A DNA stretch of 31,489 nucleotides from positions 1 through 31,489 of the forward strand of contig JBBPSI010000268.1 of assembly GCA_038093515.1 (NCBI GenBank), given 5' to 3'. This stretch comes from Butyriboletus loyo (taxonomy: Eukaryota > Basidiomycota > Agaricomycetes > Boletales > Boletaceae). The translations under genes and the position numbers were made by a program. The notes beneath the pieces were generated by a model. That model made no database searches and was not told the origin of the DNA. It was given only the letters and a program-made list of their open reading frames with translations. Shown here piece after piece: positions 9,953-22,700 of this stretch (the first letter of the stretch is position 1; each line of letters starts with the position of its first letter).

Positions 9953-12377
9953 ACATCACCGCACGTCTACCACACCATCCGCGGAGTTGATCGCGCTCGC
10001 GACGCATTCTCACCCTTGCCAATACCAGGCTCTGCCATCTTTGTTCGCCGCTGGAGGTACGGTCTGCAATTCCCAACCCATGATTACAGGTGACATGCCA
10101 GGGTACCGGGACCAGCCGCGCCGTAGTCAACATATAACGTCATCCTTAGACTGTTTGTCTTTATACGGGCCGATCATTGAGCAGAACTTTGAGCCTGCCG
10201 GGTTGAGAGATGGCGTCTTGGCAAGGAATTCTCCCATGAACCACGTTACGAGATGTTTCCCCCCGTTGCCTTGACTTCTTCGTAACGTACATACGTTGTC
10301 GTATGCGTCGGACATGTGACGAGTGACGCATGATAGGTTGACCGAGGTAAAGAATGGTGTGGCACGCATGTACACACTGGTTGTCGGTGGTTGACAGCAT
10401 TACGACACGAAGGCGCGACCCGGTGCGCTCGCTTGCACGTTATTTCACACATGGCAGCCGGTGTATTAAGCGTCCAGCTTGATCACAGGAACCTCTACCA
10501 CTAATTTGGTCCACCGGGCACGATGGATCAATCTATAATCATGTATCATGCTTAGCGCCAGCTGAACGCAACTTTCTCCGCACGTCGCGCTGCGCCGGCT
10601 TTTGTTCACATATCCGAGGAATCAAAACCGTGGTGAGATAACAATCTGCCCTGGCTGCCGCCGTCAAATAAAAAAGCCTTTCAGGCACCCCCCCCTCGTA
10701 ACCCCTTACGCCATCCGGAGAATATGCTCGGACCTTTTCATCAATAAACGTTAGCACGCCTCATTTCGTTTGCTTTGCGTCCCCGGGAACAGTGAACAAG
10801 TGAACAAGACGACACGGGGATCTTATTTATTTTCTCGGTTCGCCACATAACGGCGTCACCGGAGGGGATGTAACAGTGTGGGCGCCGTGGTATCCACGGT
10901 CCTCGCTTCCCGCGAATATGTAGCATATACTTTTCGACCTCGAGGCTTCGAAGACGCGGCGCCAGGGGTGGGCTCGTCTATTGACAGGCTATTGGCACGG
11001 GTTCCCGATCGAAATGCCGTTGCAAGATAATACCAAGTGCGTTCTGACGGTTGTGCCTGCGGCCACATCGTTTGATAGGAGGAGGGAATATTATTATTAT
11101 TTTGGTACCTCGGAGAGAGCCGCGTGAGGAAACAGGACATGTTGGCGAAGTAGGGCCAGGTGTTTTAAAGTTCATGTTGCCGTGACCTTTGGCGAGCGAG
11201 GTTCACACCCAAGTCCTCTATAGGATACATGAAAAAAAAAAAGCGAGTGGCAACACGAAACTAAGAATGAAGTTTTCGTTTTTTTTTGATGAACCGGAAC
11301 CTTGGAGACTTGGAGTGGTCCCTTGGGTAACCAAGTCGGTAGATTATGGAATCGGTACGGAATCAACTGGTGCCTCCAACCAGGCAAGAGGGTATAGATT
11401 GAATAACGAGAACCAAGAGCCACCCTTGGACACGTACGATGTTGTACATATGTGCTTTCGATGCCAAACTTTCCCAATTCGTGTCTTTAGGGGTAACGGC
11501 ACCAGTTGACGGTACCAACGCCCCTCGTGGTGTCCTGCCCTCGAGCTCAACACCCTCGGCGGTGTTGGCACGCATTCTTTTCATCCATCACCGTCCCTAG
11601 TCTCAGTTGGTCGAGCGAGCGTAATGTGGCAATGTTTCCAAGGCGTTTCGTGCGCCTGAACGGCGATGCGATCATTTCCAGTGTGTCGAGGGACCTTCCG
11701 CGGTAATGATGCTGATGGGATTGCAGGACTCCATCCGTGCACGCCAGGATGCTTGATCTAATGAACCATCATGCGCCATTGTCGGGAGGAACTTGCAATT
11801 CGAAGACAGAATGCGATGTGGCATATTCGGAAATGATGTGGAGATGATCACGTTCTGAGAGAGGCCCGGGAATATAATGGAAGGGGTGTGTGGAACGTGT
11901 GTTTCGAGCCGGAACATGTTGCATGCGGCGCGACGAGGCTGCGCAGGATCCAGAAGCCAGAAACAGCAATTTGTAAGTGATGACACGGTGCCCCAGATGG
12001 AAATCATTGCGATTTGACATGGTCCATATACGAGGGTCGGAGTGGAACTTGTGTGGGGGTCTTGGTAGGTGTACTATGTATAGGTCCTGGTGTGAGTATG
12101 AGGGGATAATGCCCTGTGTCCGGTTGGCCCTGCTGGGGGCGTTGTTGAAGGCGATGTCCAGTTCTTATATCCATATGACCGTGCAGCCTCATGGAGAGTG
12201 TCGGCATTGTGTGCATGTGAGGTCCGGCGTGGAATGGAGACAGCCACGTCGGTTACATAAATGATCATCGATCCGTCATCGGTCAAAATTTTTGATCCAC
12301 TCGCAAAAAACGGACTACCTACCAATCGCTTTTGCTACGCACTCACAATTCATAATTACCTCGGTGGTCGTCGTATG
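9953..12377. other. Gene-free stretch between PTPA and the ODC leader
   Basis: About 2.4 kb with no reading frame that resembles a protein family, no tRNA and no obvious repeat. Short frames on both strands (for example 11189-11509 plus and 11672-12007 minus) lack an ATG in good position or have random-looking composition. It should contain the PTPA 3' UTR and distal ODC promoter. A non-coding RNA or a rapidly evolving spliced gene cannot be excluded. Confidence 0.45.
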
Positions 12378-12920
12378 TACTTGCCCTAGAGCGTACGCGG
12401 CCTCCAGGGACCGTTTGGTACTACCATAACAGATCAGGAAAGAAACAACGATCTCCGCTTGCTGACCCTCGAGTGAGCGTTTCATCCCGATCCATCCCTT
12501 TCTTACACCTACGCTCATCGATTGGCCCAATTTCAGGTGGTCGTCCGTTCGCGGTACGTCTTAAAAACACACACACCCTTCCTCTCTTCTCATCCCCGAC
12601 AAAGGCGAACCTCCTTGACAGCCACTTTTTGCTCTCTGCGATTTTCTTTGCTCTCTGCCGCTCTCGTCGGTTTCAGCTTTTTTTTTCCATCCTAGACCTT
12701 TTCCTCGCTGTTTGAGGCGAGGATCCTTCTTCTTCTGCAGTAAACTGCTTCTATTACCGTCCTGGCTAGCCCAGCACCTCCGCAACCGTGGCGATTTTGG
12801 TTCAGCAATTCAAGGTTTCCAAAACTCAAACTCAAGCGCGTGAATATACCATTTTTCGAAAAAACACATCGCTGCCGTATAGACACGATAGACCCCTTGG
12901 GTTTCCCTGATAAAAAAACA
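12378..12920 (+). promoter_or_regulatory. ODC upstream leader/core promoter with no ATG for 543 nt
   Basis: No ATG occurs in any frame on the plus strand between the one at 12375 and the ODC start at 12921. The central part (about 12570-12730) is strongly pyrimidine-rich (ccttcctctcttctcatc, gctttttttttccatcc). Such C/T-rich stretches are common around fungal transcription starts, and lack of upstream AUGs suggests a long leader scanned without interference. A leader intron is possible (a GTGAGC at about 12473 and a TTTCAG at about 12536). Confidence 0.5.
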
Positions 12921-14521
12921 ATGTCTTGCGTTGATATACTCCCTCCAGCAACACCCGTCGATATCCAGGCACCCGATTCCTTCCCAGGTTCTCCGGGATT
13001 TCGCGATACACCAGGCTTGGACCGGCTGGAGGACCCTTCTTTGATTCACGAGAGATCTGATTTGACGGTGGAAGAGGGAGAGGCTGAGAAGATCTTCGCA
13101 TCCCTCCCACCGCTTCTCCGAGGACATCCCGACGTCCATCTTAGGAACGGAATCATGGATGCCTCACGCAAGGCGGCCGAAAACAGGAGCAATGCTGAAA
13201 AAGCGTTCTTTGTCGCCGATCTCGGCCAAGTGTACCGTCAGCACCAACGGTGGCTTCAGTGTATGCCAGACATTGAGCCCTTCTACGGTCTGTAGTCTGC
13301 CTTATCGGTCTCGCTCTGTTACTCACGGGCGTGGTGTGACAGCGGTCAAGTGCAACCCAGACCCGTATGTGTTGAGGTTGCTGGCTGCGTTGGGCGCGGG
13401 CTTTGACTGCGCGTCCAACGGCGAGATCGCGAACGTATTGGCGCTGGGGGGCGTAGAGCCCAATCAGATCTTGTTCGCCAACCCATGCAAGGCGACATCG
13501 TTCATTCGGAGCGCTGCCAAGGCGGGGGTGGACAAGATGACGTTTGACAATGAGGACGAGTTGTACAAGATCGCACGTGCACACCCGGGGGCGAAATTGA
13601 TCGTGCGTATCCTCGCGGACGACTCGAAGAGCGTCTGTCGCTTTGGTGCGAAGTTCGGAGCACCTTTGGAGGTGGTACCTCGTCTGTTGACGAAAGCGCG
13701 GGAACTCCACCTGGACGTGATCGGTGTGAGCTTCCACGTCGGGAGCGGATGCTATGATCCAACGATTTATGAAGACGCGGTGCGACGGGCGCGTGAGGCG
13801 TTTGACATGGGGTCGCGGGTTGGATATCAATTCTCGTTACTAGACGTCGGGGGCGGATTCGAAGATGGTCGTCTGGAGACGGCTGCGTCTGTGTTGACGC
13901 GGGCGATTCAACAATACTTCCCGGACCGGACGGGGATCAAGGTGATTGCGGAACCTGGACGGTACTACGTATCTCGAGCATTCAGCCTCGCGACCAATAT
14001 CATTGCCCGGAGGATGCCGATGAACGAGGGATCTCCGGAACAAGAAGGATCTGGTTCGAGAACGGAAGAGCCGAGCGCCATGTGTAAGTGCGGTTCATTC
14101 TTCGTGGACGGTTTTTATTGACAAGGGCGCTCATGCTATAAATACAGACTACATTAACGACGGGGTGTATGGTGCATTTAACTGCATCATGTTTGATCAT
14201 CAGGTGGTGGCGCCACACGTTCTGTCGATGAACGGGTCGTTCCATGTGACTGAGAGAGAGCCGTTGTCGGCAAGCAGCGTGTGGGGGCCGACGTGTGACT
14301 CGATAGACCAGGTGTGCAAGTCGGTGATGCTGGCGAGCGGGCTGCAAGTCGGGGACTGGCTCGGGTGGCACGAGATGGGTGCGTATACGATCTGTGCGGC
14401 GAGCCAGTTCAACGGGTTCGAGCTCAGCGACGTGCTGTACACGACGAGCAAGGGCGGGGAGGAAGCACGGGAGGTGCTTCGTCTGTTTGCGGCTGCAGGC
14501 CATGGACACGGGGGGACGTAA
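12921..14521 (+). CDS. SPE1: Ornithine decarboxylase
   Basis: Spliced as 12921..13287, 13343..14083, 14148..14521 (493 aa). This is a fold-type III PLP enzyme that converts ornithine to putrescine, the first committed step of polyamine synthesis, and acts as a head-to-tail dimer in the cytosol. PLP lysine is in FYAVKCNPDP (Lys125). Further landmarks are GFDCASNGEI, ILFANPCK, GVSFHVGSGC, LLDVGGGFED and EPGRYY (Glu326, which contacts the PLP ring). The second active-site segment WGPTCDSID carries the Cys (419) and Asp that reach across the dimer interface. An acidic, Ser-rich insert (NEGSPEQEGSGSRTEEPS) before the last intron is typical of fungal ODCs. The first 60 residues are poorly conserved, as expected. 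ATG 12921 is the first in the frame and in a good context (AACAATG). Family members are controlled by antizyme and polyamines; no antizyme gene is visible here. Confidence 0.96.
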
Positions 14522-15247
14522 CGAAGGACGTGCGATTGGTAGGATTGGTGTGTGGAGGATGCTGTAATTTATATCGTATGGTTGTCGAGAGACGATATGC
14601 CTAATGAGTATTCGGAGGATGTAGCGAGTGAAGGAGAATTCGGTACCGACGGAATGGATTGGAGGCTGAATTTCACGGCCGACGGACGGGAATGAGAGGA
14701 GCTAGCGCTGGGAAAGCAGAGGGTGAGTCATCGAGGGTGATCGACGGTGTGTGCTGCTTCCAAATGCAAGGCACGCGCCGCTACCCGCTTCGAATCCGAA
14801 TCGGGTTATATTGCGACTCGTCGACGACACACTCAGGGAGACGTCGCAATGGCAATGGCCCTGTTTCATGAACGTTGCTGCGCTGCATGGCTGGGCGGGG
14901 TCGGCCGGGACGGAGAGGGCAGATGGATTCAACCGGGGCTGTCGGTGGGCATGGCGGGCCGAGGTCAGGTCCCGCGTGGGTGCCTGGATCTGAAATCTTG
15001 GCGGTGCCGAGGGAACAGCTGGTCCCTTCGGTGACCAGTTTCGTTCACGTTGCTACCCGATTTGGGTTTGTTGCTGTGATGCTGCGGTTGCCGAGATTAT
15101 GTCACGCCCAATGCTCATGTCACACACCTTGTCACATACGCGACATTTCCTCGTCCAAGTGGCCCCGAGACCCGTTGCGCTGCTAATTTTGCCGCGGAGT
15201 CTCCGGCATTTCCTTTACTTATACCCCCACCTGATCTCTCTCCCGTC
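14522..15247. other. Intergenic region (14522-15247) between ODC and the APSES factor
   Basis: This 726-bp stretch holds the ODC 3' UTR and the promoter of the transcription factor. The last 130 bp become pyrimidine-rich towards the ATG at 15248. Several overlapping short frames on both strands look like chance. No RNA gene or repeat seen. Confidence 0.5.
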
Positions 15248-17147
15248 ATGGATTCCTCCTCCTCCTCCTCCACCTCTTCCGCCGTCGCTCCTGCTGGCAC
15301 CCGCTTCCGTCCCTATGCCAGCTCACATCACCAGGTCACAAAGGGCAGGTACATCACTAGCAACGATCCAAGGGGCTACATGTCAGCCTTCCTCTCCTCC
15401 TCACCCTCTCCTCCTCACCCTCTCTCAGACCCGTCTACGAGTACCCTCTCAATGGCCAGTGGATCATGATGGACATCGATGACGGTTACATCCTCTGGAC
15501 TGGCATCTGGAAAGGTACGTCCCATCCCCTCTCCCCACCACCCGTCCTCATCGCTGCCCTCAGCGCTTGGGAACTCCAAAGGTCCGTCCCTCCGCGTAAT
15601 ATCCTATCCCTCCCCCATTTAGCCCTTTTCAGCCGACATCGTCAAAATGATCGATTCACAGCCCGACTTGGCTCCCGTCATCCGTCGGGTACGCGGAGGC
15701 TATCTCAAAATACAGGGAACCTGGATGCCTTACGAGGTAAGCGCCCCCCATTTCTTGCCGTCCATTCCGCCCCCTCATCTCGCTCCCTTAGGTCGCCCTT
15801 CGCCTGTCACGACGGTATGTACCTCATTCATTTCTCCCCTTTCGCCTCTCAATTTACTCGCTCCAGCGTTGCATGGCCAATACGTGATGACCTGGTCCCT
15901 CTCTTTGGGTAATGTTGATTCCGCTGCACACCCTCGTTCTTTTGAATTCACCGTCCCTCCGTAGCCCCACGTTCCCCGCTACTTGTCTCTCTCCCGATCA
16001 GGCTGGCTATGGCCAGGTCGTGTCCACTGCATCAGGACGCCGGCGACCCCGTCGGACAAATCAATCCGCAGCACCTATATCATCTACCTTGCTTTCTCAG
16101 CCACCTTGGTCTTCCACCATTCCCGTTCTGCCTGCACCCTCCGAACACCCCACACCCTATCATCGCTCTGACCAAAACATCTCTCCGCGCATGTACAGCG
16201 CGCCGTATTCTTATCCGCCCCCTCGTCAACTCCCCGATCCACGTGCCAGTTCTCCGATGCAACGAGGTCGACAACCATCCCCTGGATCCACATCGCCACT
16301 CGTCCGCGAACGCTCGTCGCGATCGCGCTATTCTCCATACCCGAGTTCCGTGGTAGCACCACGCAAAGCCTCCTGCGAGTCTACCTCTCTCGATATTCCT
16401 TCCATCTCCCTCCATGATCACGTCTCAGATCCACGGTCAAGCAATAGGTTTCCCGGCGATGAGATCAAGTTGCCACCCATCCAATCCTTCGCACCACCCT
16501 GTCACGTCAGCAATTCTTCCTACGCACTACCACCTATATCGGCCCTCGAGGATCTGCGCGGTGTATCGTCCCAAGATTCTGCTGCCGTCCTCGAGCGACT
16601 AAAAATGGACGATGCGGAGTCTGATGCGGACGATGCCCGTTGGGCAAGACACCGCTCATTCTCTGTATCCGTGAGGTCCGTTCCCCGCTCCGTTGATGAA
16701 ACCCTATACTGAATTTACGATAGACCTAATCAATCATTTCCGGCACCTGCATCGTGGTCGAGTGACTCCACGCGTCCAAGGGCCCACTATGAGCCGGCAT
16801 ACGTGTCACCCGAGTTCAGCCCCACGATGCGTTCCTCACACGAGGGCAGCTCGGCGGGTGCGGTGTCACCTGTCCAGCCTGCAACCCCACGATCGACCGA
16901 GGGGTATATTCCGACGCTCAAAGGTCGCGTAAGGCGTGTGGACGAACCGGGTCAGGCGCCGTATGTATCTGATCACCCGGACTACCGCGTGCATGCCCAC
17001 CACCTCGGTGCGGCGGACTATCACCGCAAGAACGGGGCGCTGGCTGTCGGTCCAGACACGCGTCATTCAGCATGTCGTCGCGTGCCTGACAGCGACGAGA
17101 GCGAGAACGAGCATTCAAGCACCAAGCGACCCATCAGACCGTGGTAA
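15248..17147 (+). CDS. APSES/KilA-N-type DNA-binding transcription factor, Xbp1-like
   Basis: Eight exons, all in phase, 513 aa: 15248..15381, 15429..15514, 15564..15581, 15633..15736, 15792..15814, 15867..15908, 15965..16675, 16724..17147. After a Ser-rich start the DNA-binding domain occupies about residues 40-155. It runs from VYEYPLNGQWIMMDIDDGY through ILWTGIWKALGNSKADIV, IRRVRGGYLKIQGTWMPYE, VAWPIRDDLVPLFG and ends near LSPDQAGYG. The RGGYLKIQGTWMP core and the IRDDLVPLFG block fit the Xbp1 branch of APSES proteins rather than the StuA or Mbp1/Swi4 branches. The remaining 350 residues are Ser/Pro/Arg-rich and probably disordered, with no ankyrin repeats. Family role: nuclear repressor or developmental/stress regulator. 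Six of the seven introns fall in the DNA-binding part, and exons 3 (18 nt) and 5 (23 nt) are micro-exons. Confidence 0.9.
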
Positions 17148-19731
17148 CGCATTCGCTTGCCATGCTATCAATAATACCTTGCCGTCCTTCCCTCCTCTGG
17201 TGTCGAACCACCGTCTCATTACCCACGTTAGCCTCTCAGTGCCGTGTGGTTTCCTCATGTATCTGCTTTTACTTTCTTTTTCTTTTGCGTTTTCCGTAGC
17301 CTTTGCCTGGATCTGTTACCCCTGCACGAGATGCTAAACTATTCCCCGCATCATTGATTCCCTTTCATAGTTTGTACCTCGTCATTTCGCACCATCGCAC
17401 TTAGCACACCCTTCTGGTCACTTCCGTTATCAGTTTGGCCCTTTGTGTAATCGTTACCCCCCATAAGCTTTTATCAACAAAAGGAGTCGCTATCCTTGGC
17501 TGGAGTCCTCTGCTAGTTGTATAATACGGTGAAATTCATAATAGACTATTCGTTGTCGCGGTTTTTATTTTCTTCGATAGAGGTGCTTCTGTCGAGTTCA
17601 AACGTTTCATTGCGACTGTCTCGAGTTCACGTGAGCGACCGAAGCTTATCGTCGACCAACACAGCATTCGGGGTATCGGTACGACCTTCGGCGGTCGCAT
17701 TACCTCTAATGTCGTACAAAATAATAATAAAATTTGGCTCAGACAGCGATCGGAACTGGAATGAGATCATGCACAACGGAGCATCGCATGCAAATGTGTT
17801 CAGTACGACACCGTAATTTTAAAAAAACTCCAAACTGACTTTTCACGCCGGAGGTGGTGGTGGTGCTCTCGAACGTGGTCACGTTTCTAGTCACAGGACG
17901 TTTCTGTTTGATGTTGAGCCCTCGTCATGACAATTTCGTGCCGACACGGTTACGCTTTTGGAACGTGTTTGGGGTTACCACACCCATACCTCAGGCGTAC
18001 GCGTGTGAGAAGAAAAAAAAACGACCCCTTGACGTTTAGACTTCGGAATCTGTGTTCGATGCGCGTGTCAAAGCCTCGAGCTATTTTCGTTCGTTTTGTT
18101 TGGCTCTGACCCGTTGGCGTTTGGTGTCGGTAGCGGACGGGTGACTTGGTGCACATGCTCTGGTTCGATGCGGGTGGGAAAGATCGATGCTCGGTCTCCC
18201 GAAAGAGGGCACCTCAGGCCCGAATTGCTGCATGCTCCTTGCGATATCGGGGAATTGGATCAGATACCGGTGCAGCGTTGTACGGCGGGATCAGGGCAAA
18301 TGGGTCGGCGGCGATGTGACTTCACACGGCTTGACGCACTCGACAAGGCCGTACAGATATGTTTCGGGAATCCCTCGGAGGTAGCTGTAAGCACGGGGCG
18401 CCGACAAGTCGAGCCACAGGATGGAGGAAGCCGAATGGGAATCGGGGTGATGTGCTGGAGAATCAGTCCTGGATTTCCTTTCAATCTATTTTCGTTGTAT
18501 TTTGACTTATTTTTTTGTTGCTCCGCAAGGGGGATCGTGTGCTACGTCGACTGGACTCGAAGCATGTCGCGGTCGGAGCAAGCGGTATGGCGTATTCGGG
18601 GCAAACCGAAACCCTACGGGAACCATGGATTATCGGACACTGGGACTGAAATATTCTGATGTGTCTGCAATAGTGACTGGAAGAAACGATCCATAAAGGG
18701 TTCCGGTAACCTCGTGAACGAAAGAGACACGAGCTTGATGACGAACCGAGAGGTTCCGGACATGCCAACATGTTTCATGGCGTTGAGCGTTGACGTTGGC
18801 ATGTGTTGTTCGGCAGTTGCCCATAAGCACACAGGGACAATCACAGGACGTCGGCAGCATCTGGACTCCGAAGTAGGTTCGAGGGCAGCGGAGGCGGACA
18901 GATGGACGACCAATTGAACCAATATGATGGTGATGGTGTGTTACATTTGATTCCATCGTGCCACCGAGCACTGTCAGCTTATTCCGATCGTGGCTAGAGA
19001 CGGAGACGGGGAGTGTGTGAGGCGGGTGTGTGGTGTCAACCCATCCGTGCGTGACGCGAGGTCCGTATCCTTCCGTACCTCGAGCGTCCGATCGGTGTGT
19101 TGATGCCAAGGATAAAGATCCGCTGTCATGTGGGTTGTTATGGGTGTCCGCCTGTGTCCGCGTGCAAGAGGACGGGTAGGAAGTGATCGCTTTGGTGGCA
19201 CCGTCGGACGCAACGCCTTCGGCTTGGCAAGGACGACGAGACAGATTTGTATTAGATTCAGGCACGAGAGTAGATGTTCCTGTTTTGCGTGGACGCATCG
19301 TGAAATTCATAAGTATGAGGAGGAAAAGGCATGAACGTGACGATGCTCCGTTAGGGAAAGTCTACCTCTGACTATGCCTGTTTTTGCGTGACCGTGGCGC
19401 GATGAATGATGGTGGTACTAGTAGTGGTCGATAATCCCTTGGATGCCAGCGGAATGGCTTTGGCATCGAGGATGGCAACGACGAGCTAATTACTTGCTAG
19501 TAGAGCCTATGCTGTGCAGTGCTACTAGTACGCCACAATAGTCATCTTTGTCTCCGAAAAGCCGACGTCGCAGCACTCTGACCAAGGTCGACCAACCTAA
19601 CCTATCACACAATCATACCACCCTCAGCCAGAACGACGAACAAGCGTGTCGGTCGTCACCAACACGAGGAGATTCCCCTGCGCTCGCTGCATAGACCGTC
19701 TCCTCAGCTGCGTTCTATACGCGCTTTGGCC
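17148..19731. other. Gene-poor region upstream of the phosphate transporter
   Basis: About 2.6 kb. A CACGTG lies near 17625. Frames at 18096-18659 (+) and 18630-19310 (-) are long but look like chance. The first has no convincing start context or domains. The second is His/Thr/Arg-rich with no hydrophobic core and overlaps likely promoter sequence. The last 170 bp before 19732 lack ATG and probably hold the transporter's transcription start. No tRNA or TE signature found. Confidence 0.45.
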
Positions 19732-22700
19732 ATGAAGTTTAGGTGCGACAGCCACTCCACATTCCCGTTTCCGAATTAGCGCTGGTATTGACACCGACCG
19801 CACACAGTTCAGCCCTCAAGTTCAACGCAGTCGCAGACTGGTGGGATGAGTATATCGCGTACGTCGTCGTTCGCGGCTCTCCTCGTCGTTGTCACTTACA
19901 CGCCCACCTGGACCGCGCATTCTCAGCTACGACGTCCTCAAACGGCATATTTACCAGCTCGAGAAGGAGCATCACCGCCTTAGTCACTCACATACCGATC
20001 TCGAAGCCAACGAGCGTACCGCACTCGTCGAGTACCCCGACTTTTCTGCTATCGACGCGGCCTTCGTACCCCTTCTTGACCAGGAGCTCCACAAGATATC
20101 CCTGTTCTACGAAGAAAAAGCAAAAGAACTTTTTGATGAGCTTCAAACACTCGAGGACCTCGTTACCGAACAGGACTCAGCTGGTCTCGAGGCCCAGGAG
20201 CACTATATGGATGACTATGCAGACGAGGAGGAGGATGACGACGACGACGACGACGACGAGCAGATAGGTGGCGACCACGTCCGTTTCGAAGTTGAATCTC
20301 TCCCGAAGCGACGTCGGAGAAAGTCCAGCTCGGTCAGCTTTCGTCCACGCAGTAACTCAGGTAGGTCCTCGGGCTCGTACTCGGTGCGACCCCGTTGATG
20401 TGTTCCAAGGCGCGCGGAATAACCCCTCCGGTCATCGTCGGAGCATTTCCTCCACCGAAAATGGCCACGATCTCGAGGCGCGTTCGTCTTCTCGACCGCG
20501 TACCGACAGTGTCAGCAAGTCGCCGATGGGACGCATCGCTGGTAGACTTTTGAACATGAGGGACAGCATCACGTCGCTCCCAGCGCAGAGCGTATGGACT
20601 GCCAGGACCAACTACGCTTGGGATATCCGGCTCTTGTTCAAGCGTAGGATCACTAACCTCTACGTCTCTTTCTCCTCTTTAAAATCGTATGTCGAAGCCA
20701 ATTACTCTGGCTTTCGCAAGATCTTGAAAAAGTACGTTTCGAGCGTGTTCGCGTGCCATTGTCTAACCTGGTCATAGGTACGACAAGGTCACGTATAACG
20801 AGGTGAGTCGCGTGCGCGACATGTTGGTACCCACCTAAAACGCGCTGTAGCTCAAAGATCGGTATATGCACGACGTGGTGGAGGTCCGGCATCCCTTCCT
20901 TCAGAGCTCCAAGGACAAGCTCACGGCTGCAATTAGTCGCCTTGTCACGTTGTACGCCAAATGCGTCACCGGCGATGATCCTTCCGCTGCTCTACAGCAA
21001 CTCAAGGTCCATCAACGAGAGCACATAGCCTGGGAGCGCAACACTGTTTGGCGCCAGATGTTGGCACAGGAGCGCCGCGGGGAAGTGGGTGCCTCTGACC
21101 TGATGGGCGGAGCTATTCTCGTTCGGGAGGAGGAGAGCGGCATGGTCAACATCCCGACACCGCTGGGGAATTTCAGATTCAAGCGGAAGAGAGTGTCCCT
21201 CATCGTTGCCATCACCGTCTTTATTGTACTCATGAACACGGACGTCGTCAAGGATGGCCCCGAAGCAAACAGGTGCTTCGCCATCCTGATCTTCAGCACG
21301 ATTATGTGGGCATCCGAGGTCAGTGTGTGATGTGTATTGTATGACGTCTGATTTGATGGCGTTTAGGCGATCCCACTCTTCGTAACCTCACTTCTTGTTC
21401 CATTCTTGTTGGTCGTCTTCAGAGTCATTCGCTCGGACGACCAGGACCCGGTGCCATTGTCGACGCCCGACGCAACCAAGTAAGTCACAGATGCCCTGCC
21501 TGAGTATGCCGTTGATGTAGGCTACCCAGGCATGTATTCTCGGTGATGTTTTCACCTACGATCATGCTTCTCATCGGCGGCTTGACGATTTCTGCCGCGT
21601 TAAGCAAGACAAACATCGATCGGATGTTGATCACGCGACTGTTGAGCATGGCCGGCTCGAAACCTAGAACAGTTCTTTTAGCTTTCATGACCGTGTCGTG
21701 CTTCGCCAGTATGTGGATTAGGTGTGTTCCGATCTTTTTATTTGAATATCTCCTGTGGGCTTGACACGTATTTTCAGCAATGTTGCTGCACCGGCCCTTT
21801 GTTTCACGTTGATTCGTGTACGTCAGACTATTGCGCTGCGCTCACTTTCTAATTACCTGTACAGCCTATCCTCCGAACGTTACCCGTGAGGGCATCTTTT
21901 GCGCCGTGCCTGATCGTAAGTCCGGCCCACTCGCACAGAGTTGTTACTGATAGGTGTGGCGCATGCATAGCTTGGAATTGCGCTCGCCGCCAATATCGGC
22001 GGTCAAAGCTCTCCGATTTCCTCGCCCCAGAACCTTATCGCCATCCAGTTCATGGACCCCCCACTTGACTGGGGGAGCTGGTTCGCCGTCGCGCTGCCTG
22101 TATCGATAGTCTCCGTTATACTCATTTGGCTGCTCCTGCTCGTGAGCTACCAGCCCGCTCGTGCGCCAGATGGAGATGGAGAGATTGAGATAAGGATGAT
22201 CCGGCCGACTAGGGAAGTATTCGGTCTCAAGCATTACTGGGTGACTGTGGTATGTCTCGTGACGATCGGGCTGTGGTGCATCGAGCATCAGATCCAAGAT
22301 ACAATTGGAGACATGGGTATCATCGCTATCATACCAATCGTCGCTTTTTTTGCGACTGGTGTTCTAAAGAAGGTATGGTGTACACGAGGGGACGTAATGT
22401 CGCCAGCTGATGTTGGTTTATTTATTCGTAGGATGACTTTGAGCAGTTTGCGTGGACAATCGTGTTCCTGGCCATGGGCGGTATCGCGCTCGGGAACGGT
22501 GTCAGGTCCAGCGGGCTCATGGATACCATGGATGACGTCATTCACCGTATGCTTGAAGGGCGAACGCTGTACAGCGTCGTTATCGTGCTGTCCGTCGTGG
22601 TTCTCGTACGTGCCCCCTTCGTGTTTCGTTGACCGTTGTCCCTCATCTCGTTGACCTGTCACTTTACTCGTAGATCGTCTCGACATTTATCAGCCACACG

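Noticed and set aside
13153..13830. 225-codon frame antisense to ODC
   Set aside because: It is the mirror of a well-supported ODC exon; its Arg/His-rich sequence is typical of an antisense shadow.
18096..18659. 187-codon plus-strand open frame
   Set aside because: No recognisable domain, random-looking residue order and no nearby splice pattern that extends it.
18630..19310. 226-codon minus-strand open frame
   Set aside because: Composition is Thr/His/Arg/Ser-rich with a HHHHH run, no hydrophobic core or motif, and it lies in the likely promoter region of the phosphate transporter. It probably reflects few stops in GC-rich DNA.
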